From positions 44,275 to 55,978 of the forward strand of contig PDUO01000127.1 in assembly GCA_003008705.1 (NCBI GenBank): a stretch of DNA of 11,704 bases, in the 5' to 3' direction. Origin of the DNA: Pezicula radicicola (taxonomy: Eukaryota > Ascomycota > Leotiomycetes > Helotiales > Dermateaceae). The position numbers and the translations under genes are program-made. A model generated the notes under the pieces. It ran no database searches and was not told the DNA's origin. It saw only the letters and a program-made list of their open reading frames with translations. This document shows positions 1 to 8,091 of the stretch, piece by piece (the stretch's first letter is position 1; each line of letters opens with the position of its first letter).

Positions 1-461
1 GTGTAAGATTACCACTGAGCTAAAGTATAAGGAAGAGTGGAAAGCAATACACGTGATATTCATCTGATAGCTCTAATCGACCTAATTCTAACTATGCTTT
101 TCATTCTTGATTCCATAAAGCTCGGAATATTTTGGAAGCCATGTCGAAGGTGCAGAGCTGACCTCCAAGTCCGACAAACGAGAAAATCAACTCTTAACTC
201 CGAAGGCATAGTCTCGCAATGGTCGGCTTCTATCAGACTGAACCGTCGGCGTTTTCGCCCTGCGGTAGAGCGAGCTCTTTCGGTCTCCCGCACCTCTTCT
301 GTGATTCGCACTTCGGGGCCTTCCCTGAGATATCAATCCGAAATTTCAATGAAGCATTTTTTAGTTTTAGATAAAACTTTTCGCCTTAAGATTCTCAATC
401 AACTCTCAACGTCTAAGTCCTTCGTTTTCCTACCATTAGCGATTCGACAGTGAATATCTCC
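1..461. promoter_or_regulatory. Upstream region of the 2OG oxygenase pseudogene
   Basis: No protein-coding gene is recognised here. The open frames have no family resemblance. The stretch contains the left copy of the conserved promoter block (243-264, described separately) about 200 bp before the ATG at 462. At the left edge, on the minus strand at 22..11, there is a perfect tRNA A-box-like string (TAGCTCAGTGGT), but the bases after it cannot close a D-stem. I therefore read it as a tRNA-derived scrap rather than a working tRNA; the rest would lie outside the window. Confidence 0.5.
243..264 (+). promoter_or_regulatory. Conserved 22-bp promoter block, copy A
   Basis: The block reads CCGTCGGC, two variable bases, TTTCG, one variable base, CCTGCG. 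It matches the block at 7396-7417 in front of the BVMO gene at 19 of 22 positions. Weaker similarity continues about 23 bp to the right (13 matches by eye). It sits about 200 bp upstream of the oxygenase ATG. GC-rich inverted CGG/CCG triplets are typical of sites for fungal Zn(II)2Cys6 regulators; assigning it to such a regulator is inference. Confidence 0.55.
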
Positions 462-1529
462 ATGATGAAGGAAGTCCCGCTGTTCCCAGACGGGGTACCG
501 ACCGCTCCGATTGCTCGCATTTCATTCGCAAAGCTACTGAGCCACGATAGGGCTGAAAGTGGGAAAGTCCTAGAGGCCTGTAGATCCTATAGCTTCTTCT
601 ATCTAGATATGCAGGACTGTCTCGAAGGCTAAGCACTGCTCGAAGGGACCTAATCAATCCGCGAGCTTGCGGCAGAGTTTTTCAATCTGCCGTTGGAGGT
701 TAAAAGGAAATATGCTTTAGTTAAAGGCAAATCTGTGGCTGGATACAAGGAGGCGGGCTCGATCAAGCAAACCGATAGTGAGGCACGACCAGACACTACC
801 GAGTTCCTCAACATCTTCAAAGATCACATGCATAATATTACCACCCCGCGCGACTATCCAGACGTTGTAATAAAAGCCAAACCAGTCATTCAAACTTTTA
901 ACCAGAACGCGCATGCCTGTGGAATGACGGTTCTAGATACCCTGGCCCGTCAGCTTGCGATCTCGCCTGCAGAATTCATAGGGCGCCATACTTTCAAATC
1001 TCCCTCTGAGGATCAGCTACGCGTAACCAGAACTATGCCGCTGAAGACTAGTGCCAACAGTATTGGACTTGCATCACATACGGACTTCGGCAGCGTTACC
1101 ATACTGTTCAACTGGCTTGGGGGGCTCCAGATACAGAGTCGCGATCCAAAGAGGAATGGTGACTGGGATTATGTCAAACCTCTGCCGGGCCATGCTATTA
1201 TCAATCTGGGAGACGCGATGGTTGTTTTTACAAATGGCGAACTGAAATCAGCTAAGCATCGTGTAGTTCCAGCACCCGGTGAGCAAGGAAACGTGGTGCG
1301 CTACAGCCTCGTGTACTTTGTCAGACCCACCGACGATGTGCTCATGAAGCCGATTGACCAGTTCAACACAACAAGTAGTCAGGTGCGGGTCGGAGGCAAG
1401 CTATCGATCGAGGAAGGCAAAGTCTACAATGCAGCAGAGTGGATGGTCAAGAGAGCAGGCCAGATGATGGCCTGGAACCCGGACCCGGCCGAGAGTAACA
1501 GCGAGGGCAAGATCAAAAGCAGGATTTGA
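462..1529 (+). pseudogene. 2-oxoglutarate/Fe(II) oxygenase, isopenicillin-N-synthase-like, broken by two stops
   Basis: This is a non-haem iron oxygenase of the fungal IPNS-like superfamily, which uses Fe(II) and 2-oxoglutarate (or O2 alone) to hydroxylate, desaturate or cyclise small molecules. Read through, it spans 355 codons, the usual family length, without introns. The N-terminal DIOX_N-like part covers roughly residues 1-115. The double-stranded beta-helix core carries the iron ligands H206-x-D208 (in SHTDFGS) and H266 (in SAKHRVV), and the cosubstrate-binding R280-x-S282 (in VRYSLVYF). Start: the ATG at 462 is the first in frame, with a second at 465. In-frame TAA stops occur at 630-632 (codon 57) and 651-653 (codon 64). 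The reading frame is identical on both sides, and the residues between and after the stops (ALLEGT, SIRELAAEFFNLP) still match the family, so this is nonsense mutation, not an intron; no splice pair tested removes both stops in frame. The product would end at 56 residues, before any catalytic residue. The substrate cannot be inferred. Confidence 0.85.
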
Positions 1530-1969
1530 AAGTGAGCACTATGTCTCAGTCTGTACTGAAAGCTTTCTAGTTAACAATAGATAGGCAAATCCGTTCACGT
1601 TCACCCGCCAGATAGGCATCTACAGTTTTCCTGCGGTTGAAGAATCTGTTTTTATCTTTCATTTCGTTCACAGGTTACCGCAGCACAAGGGAGTTTAGAA
1701 ATTGTCAGTCAAAGCTAGGGTCTCCATGGCGTTCAATAACCTCATTAACTATCGACTTCTGGCTTCTAATAGCTTCATTTCTAGAGTATCAGTAGCTAAT
1801 TCTAAAAGTAGCTCTTTCATATGAAAAGCATGCTAATTTTTGCTGCTATTCTACTGTTTCAACAACACGTAGTTCATGTATGTAAAGAGTCCGTTTCCGT
1901 GTGAAAATAGGCACTCAGAATGCAACCAATTTCCAATACCATTCATTTTGACCTACAGAAGTGTATCTG
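1530..1969. other. Convergent intergenic region, nothing recognised
   Basis: This is the space between the 3' ends of the oxygenase pseudogene (+) and the CMD gene (-). It is moderately A/T-rich, has no family-like open frame on either strand, and shows no clear repeat. It presumably holds both 3' untranslated regions. Confidence 0.5.
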
Positions 1970-2545
1970 TCAGGGAACCGGTTCGTCTACCGCATTCAAG
2001 AGTACGCATGTATATGAATAGAGTGCCACATATTGGGTCAGGACCATAGCGCCAGCCCTCCCAAGTTTTGCCTCTGCCCTCTTCCAAATCTCCTCGCTCA
2101 GGGGCCCATGTTTGACTGTTAACTCCGTTGCCATGTCGAACGCCACATTGCACTGCTCATCCAAGGCGTTCTCCCCAACAGGTTTCTTCCCCCGCTTGAC
2201 CGTCTCGATCTGAACCTCACTCAAACCTGCCCCAGCTGCAAGACGCTCGTGTGAGTAGAGCTCGTATCGCGAGTCAAATACGCTTCCTGTGACGAGGATC
2301 GCAATTTCACGGGCTTTTTGTGAAAGCCCTGGGCTTTTGCCTAATTCAGTGACGAATCGTACGTACAGACTCGCCAGCGTAGGTGAGTAGATGAGGGGCG
2401 AGAGAGGGCCGATGAGAGCATCCTTTTCGTCTTTCCACGCGAACTTGTCGCCCATCATGGCCGTGCACGTAGCGTATGCGTCATCGTATACTGCCTTTTG
2501 TTCTGCATTCAGTTGAGAGGGAGGCAAAGGTGGACAACGTGTCAT
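1970..2545 (-). CDS. Carboxymuconolactone decarboxylase (CMD/AhpD-like) family protein
   Basis: This intact, intronless gene encodes 191 residues, typical for fungal stand-alone CMD proteins. The CMD helical domain covers about residues 45-140. Its best signature is the helix KAREIAILVTGSVFDSRYELYSHE (residues about 77-100), where Y94-E95-L96-Y97-S98-H99-E100 matches the E-x(3)-H stretch of the family. The CxxC pair of AhpD peroxidoreductases is absent, so a redox role like AhpD is unlikely. In bacteria the founding member decarboxylates 4-carboxymuconolactone in the protocatechuate pathway; fungal cluster homologues are usually of unproven function, sometimes linked to decarboxylation or dehydration of polyketide-type intermediates. 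The ATG at 2545 is well placed and the N-terminus PPLPPSQL is ordinary for the family. It is divergent from the FAH gene with about 525 bp between them, suggesting shared control. No lesion is visible. The exact reaction is unknown. Confidence 0.88.
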   Translation of the reverse strand: MTRCPPLPPSQLNAEQKAVYDDAYATCTAMMGDKFAWKDEKDALIGPLSPLIYSPTLASLYVRFVTELGKSPGLSQKAREIAILVTGSVFDSRYELYSHERLAAGAGLSEVQIETVKRGKKPVGENALDEQCNVAFDMATELTVKHGPLSEEIWKRAEAKLGRAGAMVLTQYVALYSYTCVLLNAVDEPVP

Positions 2546-3070
2546 TGTTGCGATGCAATGCAGGCATGAGATGCCCGAAGAGGAGAAAACAGACAGAGTG
2601 ACTAGTTGAAGATCTTCAAACTGGAGGGGATTTGATACAATGGCCTGGATGGCAAACCAATATTAAGTCTTTGCAAGTTTTTCCAACGAGTTTGATCTGA
2701 GCTGTTCGTAAGTTGGGTCACTCACTCACTCTAAGAAAGCCACGCACCTCGAGAGCCGAGGACATCCGAGCATCGCGTCGCTCGCCATCGCAAAAGGCGA
2801 AGACTTTTGGGTTTTCGCATTTGCGGTGACAAGAGTCCGAGCTCACATCAAAAGATCTTCGGCCTCGCGCAGGGCCGAACGTCGTCTAGAAGAATGGTCG
2901 CGGTTCGCGCCTTTGTACGAGGCTTAGTATGTAGCCTCGATGACACACGTCTACGTCTGATATCTGGATCATCGCCCCTTCGTGTGAGAGACAACTCTGT
3001 GCCATTGAACACATCTAGAACCTTGGAGTAAAACTACAGCTCGCTGAATTGCGAAGGTTATTCCACTGTC
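2546..3070. promoter_or_regulatory. Divergent promoter between the CMD and FAH genes
   Basis: These 525 bp separate two divergently transcribed intact genes. A CCAAT pentamer lies at 2657-2661. The centre (about 2745-2890) is markedly G/C-richer than its flanks and rich in CCG/CGG/TCG triplets. On the minus strand at 2879..2868 it contains TTCGGCCCTGCG, which is close to the TTCGCCCTGCG core of copy A and the TTCGGCCTGCG core of copy B. A second, looser match on the minus strand (TTCGCCTTTTGCGATGGCGA, from 2801) resembles the right half of copy B, which reads TTCGGCCTGCGACATGGCGA. Binding-site status is inference. Confidence 0.5.
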
Positions 3071-4016
3071 ATGAAGCTCATGTGGGACCGTTTGATCCGG
3101 TTCGTCGGCGAAGACGAGAAAACGTACTACGGCGAGCCGATCTTGGCCAAGGACGCCGACGACTTCGACCAACAAGTTGCGGCTGGCACCCTTCATGCCA
3201 GGCTCATCAAGGGCGGCATCTTTGACAGGACAGCAGTCGTGACGGGGACGGAGGTCAAAGTGGGCAGATTGCTCAGTCCCCTAGCCAGCACAGATGTATC
3301 CATCATACGATGTGTTGGCATAAACTACTTAGAACACAGTGTGTTGTTCCCTAATCCCATTCTCGACTTGGCACTACAAGAAATGCTCATTCATTCAAAC
3401 AGTCAAAGAAGTGGGACAACCTATTCCTCCCTCCCCAGTTACCTTCATCAAACCCTCAACAAGGGTAGCCGACTGGGACGACGAAATTCCGATCCCGAAG
3501 ATTGCCCAAAATGACCAAGCCGACTATGAAGGAGAGCTCTGCTTCGTGATAGGTAAGCCGGCCAAGGATGTTCCCCAAGATCAAGCTCTTGACTACGTCT
3601 GTGGCTTCATGGTCGGCAACGATGTTTCGGCGCGGAAATGGCAGAGCGACCCGAAGCTCGTGGGCCCCATGCCACAGTTTAACTTCAGCAAAGGATTTGA
3701 CAAGTTCGCCCCGTTGGGGCCCATGCTTGTGTCCACGGCGGTTGTGGGTGCGGCAGATAATCTGCGGATGAAAACACGGGTGAACGGTGAATTAAGACAA
3801 GACTCGAACACCTCAGATCTCATCTTCAATGTTGCAGCGATTATTGCATTTCTCAGTCAAGGTACGACGCTGCAGACGGGCTGCGTAGTGATGACTGGAA
3901 CACCACCTGGGGCGGGGTTTAGCATGAAGCCTCCGCAGTGGCTGAAACATGGTGATGTGGTTGAGGTTAGTATTGAGAAGTTGGGGACTACTAGAAATCG
4001 GATCGTGTTCCCGTAA
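3071..4016 (+). CDS. Fumarylacetoacetate hydrolase (FAH) family protein, two exons
   Basis: Exons are 3071-3338 and 3403-4016, separated by a 64-nt intron (GTGTGT...CAG). Splicing gives 293 residues, normal for the family, and restores the strand NYLEH-I-KEVGQPIPPSPV; without it the conserved continuation lies in another frame. An N-terminal lid domain (residues 1 to about 75) precedes the FAH catalytic fold. Expected Mg2+/Mn2+ ligands are E132 and E134 (in DYEGELCF) and D163 (in MVGNDVSAR). Further conserved pieces are FDKFAPLGP (about 188-196) and TGTPPGAG before HGDVVEV near the C-terminus. Relatives hydrolyse the C-C bond of acylpyruvates or fumarylpyruvate, or tautomerise or decarboxylate oxaloacetate-like compounds; which applies cannot be told from sequence. 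ATG 3071 is first in frame; ATG 3080 (MWDRLIRF) is an equally good start and closer to the usual family N-terminus. The gene is open and shows no lesion. It is divergent from the CMD gene and convergent toward the BVMO gene. Confidence 0.9.
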
Positions 4017-5080
4017 CGGTGATTGACGACACATGTTCATGGAAATCTGGAAATCTACATAGATTAAAGTCATAGATTTTAGAAGTAGGGAGGGTTCTAT
4101 GTAACGCAATACCTTTTGATTGTTTGCAAAGTGTTCTGCGGAACTTTTAACAGAATGGCGAATTCTTCCTTCTCTTTCCTCCCCTTCTCATTATTACGCC
4201 GCCTCCTTATCGCTGTAATACGCTCCTTAACTTTTTCACATCAGATACCCACTTCGCCTCCGCTGGTCTCATATCATGTGCCAACTTGTCATGACCACCT
4301 TTCAGAGCTTTCGTCACCGGCAACCAAATTGACTTGGGAACTTTGCCAATAAAGCGCTCAAAGAAGTCTCTGGTTCCACAAATCAGTTGTACAGCTGCTG
4401 TCCTAGCGAGTGGATAGTCTTATTGCCTGAGATGTTCCGGTTGAATTGTATTTTAGTCGCCGCTGGTGCTATAGGATGGCTGGAAGAACTCTCTTCCCAA
4501 CAAATCGTCTCTAGGTGGCTTTTATCATCCTTTTGGGAGATGATCTAGACGGTGTTTCCCTACTACTTATATATATAAAAAAGAGTCAAAAATGCTGTGA
4601 TCAGTTGCGATTCTCGTGCTGCCAGTTTCGCAGATTATCATCGCGCAGTGGAAATGTTTTTCTTTGAAGACTTGAAGTGTCATCGACTCTTCAGAAGTTT
4701 CTTCGGCATGGGTTGGCAGCGTGCATACTGATATAATCAACTTTAAAATGACCAACCCCGACCTGAGAGTTCTGGTGGTCGTCTTGAAATATCTTCATGG
4801 CCAATCAAGAATAAAATCATCCAATCTACATGCTCGAGCCTCGGAGCTCGCTCTTGAAGAGATGTGGAGGACACGATTAGTTGGGTTAGGGAACAGAGGA
4901 GAAGGAATTGGGGGCGGTTGGATGGGTGACATGGTAACTGAATTCAGGGTTGTAAGTGCCGTGTTCCAATTTTCTAGAATGTGGTTCAGTACCATGAATT
5001 TTTTCCTCAAATAAGAGAGTCGACAGGAATTCCCTAGAATGAGCAATTGTTGAAAGAAATTTCCTTGCATCAAATCATTA
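4017..5080. other. Convergent gap with no intact gene
   Basis: About 1.06 kb lie between the stop codons of the FAH gene (+) and the BVMO gene (-). No complete gene is recognised on either strand. The left half contains a possibly decayed minus-strand coding stretch (4207-4419, listed separately). A short TA run occurs near 4567-4580. Open frames between 4570 and 5075 on both strands overlap each other and match no family I know. The right end should hold the BVMO 3' untranslated region. Confidence 0.45.
4207..4419 (-). pseudogene. Possible decayed coding fragment, unrecognised
   Basis: A 70-residue open stretch begins just after an in-frame stop and reads LARTAAVQLICGTRDFFERF, then an amphipathic segment containing IWLPVTKAL and HDMRPAEAKWV, to a stop at 4207-4209. 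There is no ATG near its beginning. In the next frame, immediately downstream, an R/K/E-rich run (RRRRNNEKGRKEKEEFA) follows, as if a frameshift divided a charged C-terminal tail. The composition looks protein-like rather than random. I cannot place it in a family, and an open frame of this length is not strong evidence by itself. Confidence 0.2.
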
Positions 5081-7209
5081 TCACGTCTCCATGTAGTACG
5101 AAAGGTCGCCTCCTCTTTCTTCCCTCATCGTGATACCATTACCCATGAAGCGAAATCTGTTCCTTGACCGATACTCGATCTCAAAGTCCTCGGCGCGAAA
5201 GCTCTCAAGGATTTCTATTTAGATTTCTCAAGTCAGCAGACTAACATTTAGACGAGGGCTTACTCCTACGGACCTCTGAATTGCAAAATGCTTCCACCAT
5301 ACATCGCCGTTACCTTGCCATCCACCTTCCCATTCTTGTACCAGCTTCGACATCCACCAGACCAAACCATGCGCTTAAGAAACTCTTGCGAGTATACATT
5401 GTAGTCTTCAAGAGCATCCTGTTTTACACAAATGGACCTAGATTGCTCATGTCAGCGTATTCTGGTCTTCCATACTCAAGAGGTACCATACTTAATATCT
5501 TCTGTTGCAATTTTATGGCACCATCTAAGCATCCACTTTGTCACGCACAGCATGCTTTCCAGGAGCGAGCCGTGACCAACTATTTTTCTTCAATTAGCGT
5601 CATACAAAGTCCGCAAGCATGACGACTTACCAGGACTATTGGGACCGTTGAAAATGAAGTAATTTGGATGATCTGCGGCAGCAATGCCGAAGTAAGCTTC
5701 AGGGGAGTCCGCCCAGTCTTTGCGTAATTGGCAACCGTTCCTTCCCTGCAAGTTCCAAGATGGGCGAAAACTGACATCAAAGCCTGTCGCGCAAATTATG
5801 ATATCGTAGTCCTCGTGGCCATTTTCGGATTGGATGCCGTTTTTGGTTATTCGGAGTATCGGACTGAAATTGCAGCTCGCATTAGAGGCCTGGAGACCTT
5901 CGAGGTAGCCATCACCTGGTGTCAAACGGCGGCAACCTAGCTGCCATGAAGGAATCAACCTGTCGCAGAGGTCTTGATTGTTGTTAAGTCGCTCTCGCAT
6001 TGTGTTTTGAGCTTGTGCTAATGCGGCCTTTTGCCCAGGCGAGTCGTTGAAAAGGGCATAGAAGAATTTGTTGGAGCTACAGAATCGTCAGCAAGGTCTG
6101 GCTGAGGCAAACATGATTTAGAGACCACGACTCGATATCAGCACGCTCTTACCTGTGTTCGATTTCTTTCCGCATCTTCAAATGGGCCGCGGGGTTCTCA
6201 CGCAAGTGTTGCTTCTCACTTTCTGAGAATGCAAAGTTACTTCCGTCTTTTGTGAATTCAGCGCTGTAATTCGTTGATATCCAAGTTGCGGAGCGTATGT
6301 AATTGGTTAATTTAGCTGCACTCTTCTGAACTTGGGGGACGATTTGAATAGCAGACGAGCCGTTACCGATCACTGCTACATTTTTGCCTGTCCAGTCGAC
6401 CGAAGCGTCCCTGACAGGTTTCAAAATCAGCGTTTTATTTGTACGCTCGAAAATGGATGCATACCAACTAGCACTATGGAGGAGATGTCCCGTGAAATCT
6501 TGAAGACCGTCAATAGCGGGCCAGCGCCATTTGCTGGAGTTCAATCAGTACTTGGGGCGAAGGAGATAGAAAGGACTGCACTTGCTTCAGAAACCCAGAT
6601 CCATTTATCAATACATCGCATTCATCCTCTCTGATCTGGCCATTTTGCTCAATGCTCATCCGCCACTTGCCTGAAGCCTCGTCCCAAGTTGACTTTACTA
6701 CTCTGGAATGAAGCTGAACATGCTCATCGAGATGGTACTTCTTAGTGGTTTTCTTCATGTATGCCCATATTTCGGACCCAGACGCATAGAAAGTCGACCA
6801 GTCTGGGTTGGGCTCAAATGGGAATGTGTAGATGTGAGCCGGTATATCGCACTAGAAGTTGAGGGAGTCAGCTCAACGGAACAAAGGGAATAGACTCCGA
6901 GAATATACATACGGCCACTCCGGGGTACTTATTCTCGAGCCATGTACCCCCAATGTCTCCATTTTTATCGTAAATAGTGAGGTCAATGTAGCCTTGAAAT
7001 TCTTCATTGTACTTCACTTGATGTGCTACCATTAACCCGGCATATCCTGCTCCAACACAAATGATGCGTATTCGACGAGGTTTGTAGGCTGGATCTTCCT
7101 TGATAGGAATCCAGTTTGTGCATTTTGGTGCTGACTTATTGGCAGTAGTTTCAGAACCTGAGAGGCTTCCGTTGCTTAGTAACGCTTCGGCAAACGCTTG
7201 AGGGGCCAT
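5081..7209 (-). CDS. Flavin-binding Baeyer-Villiger-type monooxygenase, eight exons
   Basis: This is a class B FAD/NADPH monooxygenase that inserts oxygen next to a ketone (ester or lactone formation) or hydroxylates. Exons in order: 7209-6913, 6851-6586, 6533-6465, 6410-6153, 6076-5631, 5579-5492, 5437-5274, 5214-5081; 1722 nt, 573 residues, full family length. All phases agree and every junction restores a family motif. FAD-binding GAGYAG is at 53-58 and GGTW at 87-90. The BVMO fingerprint FTGHLLHSASWD (201-212, F-x-G-x3-H-x3-W-[PD]) is followed by NADPH-binding GNGSSA at 226-231 and ATGFD at 393-397. NSPVGHGS, GGCRSWYKNG and NRFRFMGNG mark the C-terminal third. Intron 2 (6585-6534) starts with GC (GCAAGT). 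Intron 3 (6464-6411, 54 nt) is a multiple of three, lacks stops and splits the fingerprint between W and D. No lesion was found. A TATA-like string lies about 115 bp upstream. The substrate is unknown; close relatives act on polyketide, steroid or terpenoid ketones. Confidence 0.92.
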
Positions 7210-7591
7210 CGTGAACCCGTTGACCTGTCCCGCAAGTTTCTACAATCGTGGAATGAACCTTTTAAGACCAACTTGACGATTCACGAAAGTTGCTGTGATG
7301 CGGTTGTCATATAAAGCAATCAATATATAGAAGCCGGATCTGCTCTTTGCCTGGACCTATGGCCTTGCAATTCTCGGCTTCTACTAGAAAACGCACCGTC
7401 GGCAGTTTCGGCCTGCGACATGGCGAAGTCTCGCGGACTGATGCCGCCGCGGTGCGAATCATTTCCTGGTTGCTAAGTGAACATGGATGTCGTTTATTCT
7501 AATGCAGAGGCTGTCTATGAGTAAAGTGTCTTTACATATGTTCTAAGACTCTACGCCTCTTTGCGGAAGGACTAATCGTAGGTCACAGACC
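7210..7591. promoter_or_regulatory. BVMO promoter region
   Basis: This region lies upstream of the minus-strand BVMO gene. On the minus strand a TATA-like TATATATTG sits near 7330-7320, and copy B of the conserved block is at 7396-7417. A further G/C-rich stretch with CCGCCGCGG (about 7444-7452) follows. Some of the right part may once have coded for the missing upstream portion of the P450, but no readable P450 motif remains left of about 7590. Confidence 0.5.
7396..7417 (+). promoter_or_regulatory. Conserved 22-bp promoter block, copy B
   Basis: CCGTCGGC, two variable bases, TTTCG, one variable base, CCTGCG: 19 of 22 positions are identical to copy A at 243-264. It is about 190 bp upstream of the BVMO start, nearly the same distance as copy A from its gene, but in the opposite orientation relative to the gene it precedes. 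To the right, ATGGCGAAGTCTCGCGGACT keeps partial similarity to the equivalent stretch beside copy A. Confidence 0.55.
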
Positions 7592-8091
7592 CCTCCTAGT
7601 ATAAATCTACCAAGGGCGATACCACCTGGAGGCATCGAGATAAAGGCCTCCTTATCCCCGAATGGTGTAAGTTACTCTCAATTCCTATACTGGTAGTCTC
7701 CTTTACTAACTGTCTCTTTCAGATTATGGTTGAAGTCAATCATTGGGTCATTCTTCAGAGCCAGGAAATATTCGGCCAAGGTGCAGAAGATTTCAACCCC
7801 GAAATATGGCAAGCAGCTATACCATTTATGAACTAATTTGCCCGACAGAAAAGTATTTCTTTTCCTTCGAAGGTGGAAGTAAAATGTGTCTGGGTAGGAG
7901 TAAGTGATGTCATATTTTCCTCACCAGCCATCAGATTCGCAGGCGTAAGGGACTTACTTACCCAGACCACTGTAGACTTGAGTTGGATGGAAATATCAAA
8001 GGTCAAGCCAGAAAATCTTCTTCTTTATCCATCCATAATGACAGGTGTCAGCTTAGCCCAACGTTGTTTTCGCGATTCGATCTTAAATTGA
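7592..8091 (+). pseudogene. Cytochrome P450 C-terminal remnant
   Basis: Only about the last quarter of a microsomal P450 can be read. From 7592: PPSINLPRAIPPGGIEIK, the beta-sheet region before the meander, then a canonical intron 7667-7722 (GTAAGT...TTTCAG, 56 nt). Next come VNHWVILQSQEIFGQGAEDF and NPEIW, the meander or PERF region, where NPEIW stands for the usual RPERW. A TAA at 7834-7836 and a frame change follow. The haem-binding loop then reads YFFSFEGGSKMCLGR (F-x2-G-x3-C-x-G), with the haem-ligand cysteine codon at 7887-7889. A second canonical intron, 7900-7975 (GTAAGT...TGTAG), leads into NLSWMEISKV, after which the end is degenerate up to a stop at 8089-8091. I-helix and ExxR regions are not found upstream. 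ISWMEISK-like ends occur in pisatin-demethylase-like and other fungal cluster P450s. It cannot be functional. It lies between two flavin monooxygenase genes, consistent with a lost tailoring step. Confidence 0.8.

Noticed and set aside
1..30. A functional tRNA on the minus strand at the window edge
   Set aside because: The A-box is present, but D-stem positions 22-25 cannot pair with GCTC, and the rest of the molecule is outside the window.
619..677. A short intron that would remove the two stops of the 2OG oxygenase gene
   Set aside because: The only nearby GT (619) with acceptors at 675 or 677 either creates a TAG at the junction or shifts the frame. The sequence between the stops still encodes conserved family residues in the same frame.
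2807..3031. A plus-strand open frame in the CMD/FAH promoter
   Set aside because: It has no family resemblance. The G/C-rich promoter segment produces open frames by composition, and the FAH start lies downstream in a different context.
5281..5622. A 113-codon open frame on the plus strand
   Set aside because: It is the antisense shadow of BVMO exons 6 and 7 and the introns beside them.
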